Positions 31,504-39,497 of a stretch of 46,522 bases of DNA are shown here, one piece after another. Origin of the DNA: Candidatus Mediterraneibacter quadrami. GTDB taxonomy: Bacteria; Bacillota; Clostridia; Lachnospirales; Lachnospiraceae. Position 1 is the first letter of the stretch, and every line of letters begins with the position of its first letter. The stretch is from NCBI GenBank assembly GCA_019120575.1, contig DWUU01000033.1:1-46522 (forward strand), read 5' to 3'. Made by a program: the position numbers and the translations under genes. Below the pieces are notes generated by a model. The model ran no database searches and was not told the DNA's origin. It saw nothing but the letters and a program-made list of their open reading frames with translations.

Positions 31504-32517
31504 TTAATCCAGCGTTACGATCTTTCCATCCTCATCCCAGAGGTCATGCCAGTCTTTTGCGCCCGGCCAGAGGAATACATGGCCCTTCACAAGACGATTG
31601 TTGCGCTCCAGCGTCGCGATCTTCGCCATCTCCTCATCGGTCAGCGGGTCTTCGGTGATGGACTTCAGGTTGCTGACATAATTCTTCTCGCGGACGGAGA
31701 AGGGGATCGGGATCGCGCCCAGCTGATGGGACCACTTCAGGCAGATCAGCGCCGGATGGCAGTTGTGTGCCGCCGCGATCTCCCGGATCACCGGCTGCTC
31801 CATATCCGCGATGTCCTCCGGCATGATGTCACGCTCCGGACGCTGCGGCGAACCGAGCGGCATGTAGCCGATCACCTGAATATCATGCGCTACGAGGTAG
31901 TCGAACAGCTCCTTCTGCTGCATGCACGGATGGAGTTCGATCTCGCAGGCTGACGGACGGATCTTCATCAGCGGGAGCACCGCCTCCAGCTTCGGGATCG
32001 TCATATTGGAGATCCCGATGTGGCGGATTAGTCCTTTCTCCACAAGGCTTTCGCACTGTCTGTAAGTATCCATGAACTCCTCCACGCTGAACGGTCTGGA
32101 ATCCGGATTTCTGGAATCCACATCGCATCCCGGCGCATGATAGTTCGGGAACGGCCAGTGGATAAAATACATATCAAGGTAATCACATTTCAGATCCCGG
32201 ATGCTCTTTGTGCAGGCCTCCTCCACTTTTCTGTGCATGTCGTTCCACACTTTGGACATGATAAAGAGCTCTTTACGCTCTACCACGCCTTCGTCAAACG
32301 CCGCCTGGAATACTTTCCCGATCTGGTCTTCATTTCCATAGCAGGCCGCGCAGTCAAACATCCGGTAGCCGCTGCGAAGCGCTCCTGCCACTGCATTTGA
32401 CACTTCCTCCGCGCTCACCCGGTCCGAACCGAACGTTCCGATCCCCATGCCCGGGATCTCTTCGCCGGTGTACACTTTCACTTTCGGCACGATGGCCGGA
32501 TTAATGATTTCTCCCAT
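31504..32517 (-). CDS. Aldo/keto reductase
   Basis: A 337-residue NAD(P)H-dependent oxidoreductase. Catalytic Tyr lies in MFDCAACYGNEDQIG, with Lys in FIMSKVWNDM and His in YFIHWPFPN; GLIRHIGISNM and the C-terminal cofactor region PIPFSVREKNYVSNLKSI are typical. It is the last gene of the polyol operon, 17 bp after the PfkB kinase gene, with a GGAGGAACGAAA site. It probably reduces an aldehyde or keto-sugar intermediate, but the substrate is not set by sequence. Confidence 0.92.
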   Translation of the reverse strand: MGEIINPAIVPKVKVYTGEEIPGMGIGTFGSDRVSAEEVSNAVAGALRSGYRMFDCAACYGNEDQIGKVFQAAFDEGVVERKELFIMSKVWNDMHRKVEEACTKSIRDLKCDYLDMYFIHWPFPNYHAPGCDVDSRNPDSRPFSVEEFMDTYRQCESLVEKGLIRHIGISNMTIPKLEAVLPLMKIRPSACEIELHPCMQQKELFDYLVAHDIQVIGYMPLGSPQRPERDIMPEDIADMEQPVIREIAAAHNCHPALICLKWSHQLGAIPIPFSVREKNYVSNLKSITEDPLTDEEMAKIATLERNNRLVKGHVFLWPGAKDWHDLWDEDGKIVTLD

Positions 32518-32534
32518 TTTCGTTCCTCCTTATA

Positions 32535-33464
32535 TTAAAGTTCTGTGATCTTTATCTGAGGCAGGATCCGTTCCATATCTTCCTTTACGAAAAATCCCGT
32601 CTCCTCTCTCAGCGCCGCCGCCGCCGAAATGGCGCTGGCTTTCCTGAGTGTCTCCTTTACTGAAAGGCCTTCGCTGATGCCCAGGGCATATCCGGCGATC
32701 ATGGAGTCGCCGCACCCCACCGTGTTCACCGCGTCGATCTTCGGCACCTCCGCCCGGAAGATCCCTTCGTCGCATACCACAAAAGATCCGTCTCCGCCGA
32801 GGGATACCGCCACAATGTCCACGCCTTTTCCATGGACCTCTTTTGCCGCTTCCACCATGTCTTCCAGATGGTCGCAGGCCTTGCCGGTGAGCATCCGGAT
32901 CTCATCGATATTCGGCTTGATCATGGTCGGGCAGGCTTCGATCCCCATTTCCAGCAGATTCCCGCTGGTATCAAGGATCACCGGCTTCCCGGCCTCTTTA
33001 CAGATCTTTACCAGCCGCTGGTAAGCCCTTCCGTCCAGTCCTTTCGGCACGCTTCCGGACATGGAAACAACGTCCGCCTTCGCAACCAGGCCTTTGAATT
33101 TCTCTTCAAAATTTACAAAATCCTCTTCCGTCACCGTGAATCCGGGCTCCAGGAATTCCGTCTGCACATGGTTCACTTCATCCCAGATATTGATGCAGGA
33201 CCGGCTCTCATCCGCCAGATGGTAGAACTCGCTTCTGATCCCGAAGGGCTTCAGAGAATCCTCGATGTAATTTCCCGCGTGTCCGCCCACGAATCCGGTC
33301 GCCACGACTTCCGCCCCGGCGATGGACGCGGGTTTGGATACATTGAGTCCTTTGCCGCCCGGTGTGTAGGCGCACTCCTTCACCCGGTTGACCTCGCCGA
33401 CCCGGAATCCTTCCACCACGTACCGCTTGTCGATGGCCGCATTCAGTGTCACTGTCAGTATCAT
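32535..33464 (-). CDS. PfkB-family sugar-phosphate kinase (1-phosphofructokinase / tagatose-6-phosphate kinase type)
   Basis: A 309-residue ribokinase-fold kinase. Family marks are MILTVTLNAAIDKRYVVEGF, the TPGGKGLNVSK substrate loop, LGGDGSFV, and the anion-hole/catalytic motif AVNTVGCGDSMIAGYALG (a GCGD form of the usual GAGD). Members phosphorylate fructose-1-phosphate or tagatose-6-phosphate to the 1,6-bisphosphate. In this operon it would make the substrate of the class II aldolase. It sits 27 bp after the dehydrogenase gene with an AGGAGGCGG site. Confidence 0.9.
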   Translation of the reverse strand: MILTVTLNAAIDKRYVVEGFRVGEVNRVKECAYTPGGKGLNVSKPASIAGAEVVATGFVGGHAGNYIEDSLKPFGIRSEFYHLADESRSCINIWDEVNHVQTEFLEPGFTVTEEDFVNFEEKFKGLVAKADVVSMSGSVPKGLDGRAYQRLVKICKEAGKPVILDTSGNLLEMGIEACPTMIKPNIDEIRMLTGKACDHLEDMVEAAKEVHGKGVDIVAVSLGGDGSFVVCDEGIFRAEVPKIDAVNTVGCGDSMIAGYALGISEGLSVKETLRKASAISAAAALREETGFFVKEDMERILPQIKITEL

Positions 33465-33491
33465 GTCTTCCGCCTCCTGATCCTCCTGGAA

Positions 33492-34541
33492 TTAATCTTC
33501 ATTTACAAGCATCAGTTTGCCTTTGACAAGCCCCGGCGTCTTAAACATCTGGAATGCTTCCTGGGCCTGACTCATAGGCATCTTCTTATAAATGAATTCC
33601 GGATCGAACTTCAGCTGTCCCGTTGCGAAGTAATGCGCGGTCAGTTCCCACTCTTTTCCCGGGAACGGCGCGCTGTAGGACATCCAGGAACCGGTCAGTT
33701 TGAATTCCTTGCGGTTCATCTGCTCCCAGAGATCCTGGGTAAATGACAGCGTTTCGTGGGGCGTGCCGATGAAGCACACATGGGATTTATTTGCGGCCAG
33801 CTTAAATGCCATCTGCATGGTCGGCACCTGTCCGGCCGTCTCGAATACATAGCCGTATCCCTTGCCGCCAGTGATGGCCATCGCCTTATCCATGAAATCT
33901 TCTTCTGTCGTATTTACCACTTCGTCCGCGCCGAGACGCTTTGCCAGTTCCAGCCTTGCGTCGCTGATATCGAATACAACGACTTTCTTCGCGCCGAAGA
34001 TCTTCGTCCACTGCATGGTGAACATGCCGATCGTGCCGCCGCCCAGCACCGCCACATACTGGCCGCCCTGGTAATCATTCTGGTAAACGCCGTGGATCGC
34101 CACGGTGGCCGGCTCGAACATGGCCGCCTGCTCATACGGGATGGACGGATCATAAACAATCGCGTTCTGCTCCGGGATTACCACATAATCCGCGTTGCTG
34201 CCCTGCTCTCTGGAACCGATGAAGCTGTAATGCTTGCACAGGGAGAAATTGCCGTTCTGGCAGTCATCGCATTTCATGCACGGTTTCAGCGGCGCGCCGG
34301 ACACATGATCACCGACTTTGACCTTTGTCACGCCTTCGCCCACTTCGACCACATCGCCGGAGAATTCATGTCCCAGAACGATCGGATAGAAATGCACGCC
34401 GTGGTTGAGTACGCGCGGGATATCCGAACCGCAGATGCCGGACGCCTTCACTTTAACCTTGACTTCACCCGGCCCTGGCGTCGGTTCTTCATAATCCATG
34501 TAACGCACATCTTCATTTGCACATACAACAGCTGCTTTCAT
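33492..34541 (-). CDS. Zinc-dependent polyol dehydrogenase, GatD-like
   Basis: A 349-residue medium-chain dehydrogenase. The catalytic zinc site is GICGSDIPRVLNHG and GHEFSGDVVEVGEGV; the structural zinc site is CMKCDDCQNGNFSLC; the NAD-binding motif is VLGGGTIGMFTMQW. The C-terminal phrase TGSWMSYSAPFPGKEWELTA is shared with galactitol-1-phosphate 5-dehydrogenase, so the substrate is probably a hexitol or hexitol phosphate. It follows the FGGY kinase gene by two bases. In the pathway it would oxidise the polyol (phosphate) to a ketose (phosphate). Confidence 0.9.
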   Translation of the reverse strand: MKAAVVCANEDVRYMDYEEPTPGPGEVKVKVKASGICGSDIPRVLNHGVHFYPIVLGHEFSGDVVEVGEGVTKVKVGDHVSGAPLKPCMKCDDCQNGNFSLCKHYSFIGSREQGSNADYVVIPEQNAIVYDPSIPYEQAAMFEPATVAIHGVYQNDYQGGQYVAVLGGGTIGMFTMQWTKIFGAKKVVVFDISDARLELAKRLGADEVVNTTEEDFMDKAMAITGGKGYGYVFETAGQVPTMQMAFKLAANKSHVCFIGTPHETLSFTQDLWEQMNRKEFKLTGSWMSYSAPFPGKEWELTAHYFATGQLKFDPEFIYKKMPMSQAQEAFQMFKTPGLVKGKLMLVNED

Positions 34542-34543
34542 GT

Positions 34544-36064
34544 TTATCTGCCTCCTCTTTCTTTCATGATGCCTTTTAACTGCTGATAAAGTTCTATGTA
34601 TGTTTTATAATTTCCGTCATATACCGCACGTTTTTCCGGATCCGGCTCATGGGATCTCCTGTCGTGTACGGTCAGCCGTACCGCCTCTTCAAAATCCCGG
34701 TACATGCCGATGCCCACGCCCGCCAGGATCACCGCCCCAAGCGTGGTGGCCGTGTCCGATGACGGAACGACGATCGGTTTGCCTGTAATGTCGGACTTGA
34801 TCTGGGTCCAGAGCAGGGAATTCGCCGAGCCGCCCATGGCGCGCATGACCGTCACTTTCGCGCCGGCTTCTTCCGCAACGTCCAGGTTGTGCTTCAGGGC
34901 GTATGCCGTGCCTTCCATGGCCGCACGGATGAAATGCCCCTTCGTCTTGCTGAAATCCAGCCCGTAGTACACACCTTTGGCGTCCGGATCCCAGATCGGG
35001 GTCCGCTCGCCGGACATATAGGGCAGGAAGATCACCCCGTCGCTTCCCGGAGCGACCGCAGCCGCCTCTTCATTGAAGAGATCCAGAGAACTCTTCCCCT
35101 GACGTTTTCCTTCTTCCCGCTCCCAGGCGCCGAACTCCTTCTCCAGCCAGCGCATCACGCCGCCTCCGCCGGTAGTTCCGCCCTGCAGGAGCCAGTGCCC
35201 CGGGATCACATGATAGCCGAGGATCAGCCGTTCATCCGCCTGATACGTATCGGTGCAGATGCTCATGCCGCCGGCCTGTCCGCCCTGCTCCTGGGTCTCC
35301 CCGCTGTGGATGACACCCGCACCCAGGGTTCCACATGCCGCGTCGAGTCCGCCCGCCGCCACCGGTGTACCTGCGGCAAGCCCGCACTGCGCGGCCGCCT
35401 GCTCCGTCACCGTTCCGATGATGGCATGGCAGGGATAGATGTCCGGCAGAATGTCCGGCGAAAAGCCGAATGCCCGGCACATTTCTTCATCCCACACGCC
35501 TTTCCTCATATCGAAACAGTGCAGCCCGTATCCCTGCGACAGTTCCTGGCTCATCACCCCGGTCAGCCGGAATGCGATAAAGCTGTTGGACTGCAGGATC
35601 TTGTATGTCTTCGCATACACATCCGGAAGGTTCCGCTGATACCAGATGATCTTCGGCGTCGTATAGGACGGCTGCAGCGGATTGCCGCACAGCCCGAAGA
35701 TCCGGTCCTTCCCGATCTTTTCATTATATTCTTCACAGATATCGACCGCCCGCGTATCCATCCAGATCGGCGTGTTCGCAAGGACATTCCCGTCCCGGTC
35801 CACCGGAATGGCGGACCAGCTCTGCCCGTCGATCCCCACGCCCCGGATCTCGGCCGGATCGATGCCGCCTTTCTTCAGCACTTCCGGGATGGTCCTGCAT
35901 ATGGCGTCCCACCATTCATCCGGGTTCTGCTCCGCCCATCCGGGGTGCGGGTAATACACCGGATAATCGCCGTTCCCGGCCGCCATCACCTGTCCGTCCT
36001 TCGCGAACACAGCGATCTTGCAGGCGCTTGTCCCGATATCAATGCCCAGTAAATATTCTCCCAT
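34544..36064 (-). CDS. FGGY-family carbohydrate kinase (xylulokinase-like)
   Basis: A 506-residue two-domain sugar kinase: phosphate-1 motif LLGIDIGTSACKIAVFAKDG, sugar-contact region GWAEQNPDEWWDAI, catalytic Asp in VGIDGQSWSAIPVD, and the C-terminal FGGY block MRAMGGSANSLLWTQIKSDI. Xylulose is the commonest substrate for this subgroup, but other ketoses or polyols are possible, and the operon (a GatD-like enzyme and an aldolase) argues for a hexulose-type substrate. It has a TAAGGAGATC site and lies 11 bp after the LacI gene. Confidence 0.9.
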   Translation of the reverse strand: MGEYLLGIDIGTSACKIAVFAKDGQVMAAGNGDYPVYYPHPGWAEQNPDEWWDAICRTIPEVLKKGGIDPAEIRGVGIDGQSWSAIPVDRDGNVLANTPIWMDTRAVDICEEYNEKIGKDRIFGLCGNPLQPSYTTPKIIWYQRNLPDVYAKTYKILQSNSFIAFRLTGVMSQELSQGYGLHCFDMRKGVWDEEMCRAFGFSPDILPDIYPCHAIIGTVTEQAAAQCGLAAGTPVAAGGLDAACGTLGAGVIHSGETQEQGGQAGGMSICTDTYQADERLILGYHVIPGHWLLQGGTTGGGGVMRWLEKEFGAWEREEGKRQGKSSLDLFNEEAAAVAPGSDGVIFLPYMSGERTPIWDPDAKGVYYGLDFSKTKGHFIRAAMEGTAYALKHNLDVAEEAGAKVTVMRAMGGSANSLLWTQIKSDITGKPIVVPSSDTATTLGAVILAGVGIGMYRDFEEAVRLTVHDRRSHEPDPEKRAVYDGNYKTYIELYQQLKGIMKERGGR

Positions 36065-36075
36065 AATTGATCTCC

Positions 36076-37119
36076 TTACGCTTTCAGCGTCCGCACCGAG
36101 CGGCCTTCCACGAATCCCGTCTTCAGCGTCACCGTTGCCGACAGCTTCTGTCCGTCCGCATCGTCTTCATTTTCATGCTCTTCCGGAAGTTTTCCTTCCA
36201 GCCGCCCGATGAGAATATCGGCGGCCGCCCGCGCGATCTTCGCCGTAGGCTGGGTCACGATGCTCAGCTTCGGGACAGACGCCCGGGCAAAGTCCACGTT
36301 GTCAAATCCGATAACAGACAGCTCATCCGGCACCCGGATCCCCAGGTCGTTGATCTCCATCATCGCGCCCACGGTCATCTCATAGTTGGAAATGAACACC
36401 GCCGTCATGTCCGGGTTCTGCTCATGAAGTTTCCGCATGGCCGCCGCGCCGCCCGCGATCGTATAATTTCCTCTGGCGATTAGCGCTTCATCCGCATCCG
36501 CCCCGGCTTCCCGGACCGCCTCCCGGAATCCCTTCAGTCTCTCCTTCGCCGTATAGACGTCCTCCGGCCCGGCGATCATGCCGATCTTCCGGTGTCCGGT
36601 CTTTAAAAGCCGCTTCACCGCATCTGAAGCGGCGCCTTTATTGTCCACCAGAATGCTGTCGCAGGACACGTCCTGCATCTTCCGGTCGATCATCACAACC
36701 GGCTTACCGGCACGGATGAATCGCCTGAACCCCGGATCCGACCGGCCCGTCGGCATGACAATCAGCCCGTCCACCCGCCGGTGACAGAGGAATTCCACCG
36801 CTTCCTTCTCCCGGTCCGCATCGGAACGGCAGTCGCAGATCATGGTCGCATAGCCGTGGCTTCGCAGGATATCCTCCGCCTCTGTAATGATCTCGGCAAA
36901 GAAAATGTTGTTCAGTTCCGGGATCACGATCCCGATGGTCTTCGTACGGTTCGTCTTCAGCCCCCGCGCTACTTCATTCACCTCAAAATGAAGTTCCTCG
37001 ATGGCTTCTTCGATCTTGATGCGGTTCTTTTCCCGGACATTTCCTCCGTTCAGATAGGAAGAGATCGTCGCCAGTCCGAGACCGGTCCGCTTTGCGATGT
37101 CCTTCATCGTAGCTCCCAT
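36076..37119 (-). CDS. LacI-family transcriptional repressor of the polyol operon
   Basis: A 347-residue LacI/GalR regulator. The helix-turn-helix is DIAKRTGLGLATISSYLNGG with hinge RGLKTNRTKTIGIVIPE, followed by a type I periplasmic-binding-like sensor domain (LVDNKGAASDAVKRLLKTGH; SVIGFDNVDFARASVPKLSI). Two adjacent starts are possible (37119 or the ATG four codons later). It lies inside the operon it probably controls, between the aldolase and kinase genes, and the 22-bp palindrome at 38059-38080 upstream of the aldolase is the natural operator. The effector is unknown. Confidence 0.93.
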   Translation of the reverse strand: MGATMKDIAKRTGLGLATISSYLNGGNVREKNRIKIEEAIEELHFEVNEVARGLKTNRTKTIGIVIPELNNIFFAEIITEAEDILRSHGYATMICDCRSDADREKEAVEFLCHRRVDGLIVMPTGRSDPGFRRFIRAGKPVVMIDRKMQDVSCDSILVDNKGAASDAVKRLLKTGHRKIGMIAGPEDVYTAKERLKGFREAVREAGADADEALIARGNYTIAGGAAAMRKLHEQNPDMTAVFISNYEMTVGAMMEINDLGIRVPDELSVIGFDNVDFARASVPKLSIVTQPTAKIARAAADILIGRLEGKLPEEHENEDDADGQKLSATVTLKTGFVEGRSVRTLKA

Positions 37120-37185
37120 CTTCTCACCGCCTTTTCTTTTTCTGTCCGCCTGCGCGGAAATATTTCCCGTATTCCTCTGCCCGGA

Positions 37186-38037
37186 TTATTCTGCCTTGCC
37201 GTTGCAGCCGCACATCTTCATACGGATCTTTACCTGCTCTTTGACCGCTTCCATGCCGACATTGCCCAGTTTCTTCGGATCATAGGTCTCCGGCTTCTCC
37301 TCAAGCAGCTTCTTCACGGCAGCCGTATATGCGGCTCTCAGTTCTGTGGCGAAATTCACCTTGCACATACCGCGCTCCACGCACTCTCTTACATCTTCCT
37401 CACTCAAGCCCGATGCGCCGTGAAGCACGAGCGGTACGGATACCAGTTCTTTGATCGCGCTTACACGCGGTTTGTCAAGCACCGGTGTGCCCACATAGAA
37501 TCCGTGCGCCGTCCCGATGGCTACAGCCAGTGAGGATACGCCTGTGCGCTCCGCGAACTCCTTCGCCTCCTGCGGATCCGTATTCGTGTCCGCATCCGCC
37601 TCCAGGTCGTCTTCCTTGCCGCCCACTTTGCCAAGCTCGGCCTCAACCGGGATGCCAAGCGCCTTCGCCACATCGACTACCTTCTTCGTCAGTGCGATGT
37701 TGCTCTCGAAATCCTCGCCGGAACCGTCGATCATGACAGAGGTATATCCCGCGTGCATCGCCTGTACAGCCAGCTCAAAGCTGTTGCCGTGATCCAGGTG
37801 CAGGCAGACCGGAACAGACACTTTCTCCGCCTCGGCTTTCACGATCGCCGCATAAGTCTCAACCGTTCCGTATTTGATCGTACCCGGCGTCGTCTGGAGC
37901 ATGACCGGCGCTTTCAGTTCCTCAGCGGCAGCCAGCACCGCCTTCACCATTTCCATGTTCTCGATGTTGAACGCACCGACCGCATAACCGCCCTTCTGCG
38001 CGTCCAGAAGCATTTTTTCTGAAGTAACTAATGGCAT
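37186..38037 (-). CDS. Class II ketose-bisphosphate aldolase
   Basis: A 283-residue zinc aldolase of the fructose/tagatose-bisphosphate type that splits the bisphosphate into dihydroxyacetone phosphate and glyceraldehyde-3-phosphate. Zinc and catalytic residues are visible in CLHLDHGNSFELAVQAMHAG, AVEAELGKVGG-like segment PVEAELGKVGGKEDD, GTAHGFYVG, and VLHGASGLSEEDV. It is the first gene of the operon, right after the promoter/operator, with a GGAGG site eight bases before the ATG. Whether it prefers tagatose- or fructose-bisphosphate is open; the operon context favours a tagatose-type role. Confidence 0.92.
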   Translation of the reverse strand: MPLVTSEKMLLDAQKGGYAVGAFNIENMEMVKAVLAAAEELKAPVMLQTTPGTIKYGTVETYAAIVKAEAEKVSVPVCLHLDHGNSFELAVQAMHAGYTSVMIDGSGEDFESNIALTKKVVDVAKALGIPVEAELGKVGGKEDDLEADADTNTDPQEAKEFAERTGVSSLAVAIGTAHGFYVGTPVLDKPRVSAIKELVSVPLVLHGASGLSEEDVRECVERGMCKVNFATELRAAYTAAVKKLLEEKPETYDPKKLGNVGMEAVKEQVKIRMKMCGCNGKAE

Positions 38038-38058
38038 GATTCATTCCTCCTTAATCTC

Positions 38059-38080
38059 AAAACCGAAACGTTTCGGTTTT
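38059..38080. promoter_or_regulatory. Perfect 22-bp palindromic LacI-type operator
   Basis: Arm AAAACCGAAAC and its exact complement. The central CGAAACGTTTCG is typical of LacI-family operators. It lies just downstream of the predicted transcription start, where bound repressor would block the operon. Confidence 0.85.
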
Positions 38081-38091
38081 TCTATGTATTT

Positions 38092-38120
38092 ATAGTAATA
38101 CACGGGATGGCGATTGTCAA
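38092..38120 (-). promoter_or_regulatory. Promoter of the polyol operon
   Basis: Minus-strand TTGACA (38115-38120), 17 bases, TACTAT (38092-38097). Confidence 0.8.
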
Positions 38121-38175
38121 GTGGAAAAAAGAAGTTTGAAAAAAGCATGTCAGGTTTTGTTATTTTATGCAATCA

Positions 38176-38212
38176 ATAGCATAAACTTGATTATTTTTTT
38201 AGTTTATGCTAT
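38176..38212. other. 12-bp perfect stem with 13-base loop
   Basis: ATAGCATAAACT (38176-38187) and AGTTTATGCTAT (38201-38212) are exact complements. The element is AT-rich and sits at the left edge of the ATPase gene remnant, so it may mark the break point. Confidence 0.6.
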
Positions 38213-38363
38213 GCAAAGCAAAGACGTCCGCAGACGGGAGCTTGCCCCGTTGCAGAAAATCAGGGACAATTATGAAAAGATCGTACTCTCTCTCGCCCCC
38301 GGACTCGATTCAACCTACGACGGAATAAAATCGTTCAACTTAATTGACTGGCTGCTGTCCTAA
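38205..38363 (+). pseudogene. 3' remnant of an ATP-binding protein (AAA/DUF4143 type)
   Basis: The last 50 codons (AMQSKDVRRRELAPLQKIRD, NYEKIVLSLAPGLDSTYDGI, KSFNLIDWLLS, stop) match the C-terminal end of the common bacterial AAA ATPase / DUF4143 proteins, which end in an 'I..INIIDFLL' strand. Nothing upstream resembles the P-loop domain, and the open frame before residue A is AT-rich and hydrophobic. So only the tail of the gene survives. Confidence 0.7.
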
Positions 38364-38373
38364 CCACAATATT

Positions 38374-38406
38374 GAGTGTATAGGGGAGCCCTTCCCCTAT
38401 ACACTC
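38374..38406. other. Perfect 13-bp hairpin
   Basis: GAGTGTATAGGGG (38374-38386) pairs exactly with CCCCTATACACTC (38394-38406) over a 7-base loop. It sits between the convergent ATPase remnant and HPr-like gene; no clear U-run follows on either strand, so it may be a U-poor bidirectional terminator. Confidence 0.6.
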
Positions 38407-38412
38407 ACTGTC

Positions 38413-38640
38413 CTATACCGCATATTTCTGAAATATGATAAAAGCACGATCGTCGTCTGTGACCGCATTCAGCGTAAGCGGCACTGACAGATCGAGGCTG
38501 AATATTCCCAGGAAAGATTTTGCATCAACAACTTTTCTTCCGGAAACAATGTCAAATTCACCTTTCAAATTTGCAATATCTCTTGAAAACATTTCTATCA
38601 TATCATAGTCTGTGAATCGAATACTCAGTGATCTCCTCAT
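38413..38640 (-). CDS. Small HPr-fold protein without the active-site histidine
   Basis: A 75-residue protein whose second half (FDIVSGRKVVDAKSFLGIFS, LDLSVPLTLNAV) matches the HPr fold of the PTS phosphocarrier. The N-terminal half (MRRSLSIRFTDYDMIEMFSR) lacks the His15 active-site stretch and there is no histidine at all, so it cannot carry phosphate as HPr does. Such stand-alone HPr-like proteins are frequent in Lachnospiraceae with unknown role. GGAGG eight bases upstream sets the start at 38640; a longer frame exists but lacks a site. Its own terminator may be the hairpin at 38374-38406. Confidence 0.75.
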   Translation of the reverse strand: MRRSLSIRFTDYDMIEMFSRDIANLKGEFDIVSGRKVVDAKSFLGIFSLDLSVPLTLNAVTDDDRAFIIFQKYAV

Positions 38641-38698
38641 ATGCTTTACCTCCTGACTCTCTCCGAAATGCCCATACAGGCTTTGGCCCATTACTGTT

Positions 38699-38752
38699 GC
38701 AAAAAAAAGACAATAACCACGTTATCCTGCATTGGATTCCCTGTTTATTGTC
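38699..38752 (-). terminator. Terminator after the ATP-binding-protein remnant
   Basis: Minus-strand stem GACAATAA / TTATTGTC with flanking A/T pairing and a run of eight T after it. It is what remains of the transcription end of the broken gene at 38785-39153. Confidence 0.65.
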
Positions 38753-38784
38753 TCTTTTCTTAATATCTGCTTTCACAGATTGTA

Positions 38785-39153
38785 TTAATATGCACTTATA
38801 ATATCAGAACAAATATAACTCTGCAAGCATTTTTTGCTTTTAAGCCTTAGAATCGTCATAGAAATCCGCCCCTGCGACAGTAGTACATTTAAATATTTTC
38901 TTACGCTCCTCTTATCTTTGTATCCAAGATAATCCGCTATTTCTAATACTGACTTTGGCTCATGACAAAATTCCAAGATCAAAACTAACTTGTCTTCTTT
39001 ATCTGGTACATTTTCATCCCTGACTGGTACATTTTCATCCTAAACTGGTACATTTTTATCATTAACTGGTACATACGTCTTTGTCTCTAACCGCTCAAAA
39101 GGAATTGTCACCACAATGCTGTTTTCGCTGTCTTGAGTCAGCTTATCCACCAT
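38785..39153 (-). pseudogene. 3' remnant of an AlbA_2-type ATP-binding protein gene
   Basis: On the minus strand a frame reads MVDKLTQDSENSIVVTIPFE, RLETKTYVPVN, four 7-residue repeats of the form NVPVxDE, then KLVLILEFCHEPKSVLEIAD and YLGYKDKRSVRKYLNVLLSQ. The last part is the winged-helix tail seen in AlbA_2/Schlafen-like ATP-binding proteins. A TAG stop (39040-39042) interrupts the repeats, the end after GRISMTI is degenerate, and the whole N-terminal domain is absent. The 5' side abuts a group II intron-like stretch. Confidence 0.65.
39003..39086. repeat. 21-bp tandem repeat, four copies
   Basis: CTGGTACATTTTCATC-type units begin at 39003, 39024, 39045 and 39066, exactly 21 bp apart, so each encodes seven residues (NVPVxDE) on the minus strand within the gene remnant. 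Units differ by a few bases. Confidence 0.85.
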
Positions 39154-39400
39154 GTACGCCTTGTATCAGGTTTCTGTTCGTCAGGCTGCGATTTTGCTAT
39201 TCCTTCTTCTCGCCCACACCTCACGATGTAAACCTTGGGAGTCGCTATGGAGTTCGTCGGCAACTACGCCCCTTGTGGACTTTCACCACAGACTGACGGC
39301 ATGCCCGTCATACTCAAAAACCTCCCAGGGCAACGTCCTGGGAGGCCATGCAGCGCCTTGCGGCATCTGGATCGTATATTGTTGTATCCGATTAACGTTT
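39154..39400 (-). pseudogene. Group II intron-like fragment (domain I region)
   Basis: Read on the minus strand the stretch contains GGTGAAAGTCCAC, GGGGCGTAGTTGCCGACGAA, CCAAGGTTTACATCG and CCTGACGAACAGAAACCTGA followed by TACAAGGC, a series of blocks that I associate with domain I of bacterial group II introns. A hairpin CCTCCCAGG..CCTGGGAGG lies at about 39323-39343. There is no reverse transcriptase frame and no domain V, so only the 5' part would be present. The identification is from memory of the consensus. Confidence 0.45.
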
Positions 39401-39497
39401 GGGTAACCGAAAACAGCGGAAATCCGAGGATTCAGCCGGAATTTGTTGCAGATGCGCTACAAACTGCAAACTACTGAACACAATTGAGGACACCTCT

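Noticed and set aside
39003-39086. Regular repeats as a possible CRISPR array
   Set aside because: The units are direct tandem repeats of 21 bp with no spacers, and they encode a 7-residue protein repeat.
39152-39406. Open frame on the plus strand through the intron-like region
   Set aside because: Rich in Ser/Cys/His with no motif; better explained as antisense of a structured-RNA fragment.
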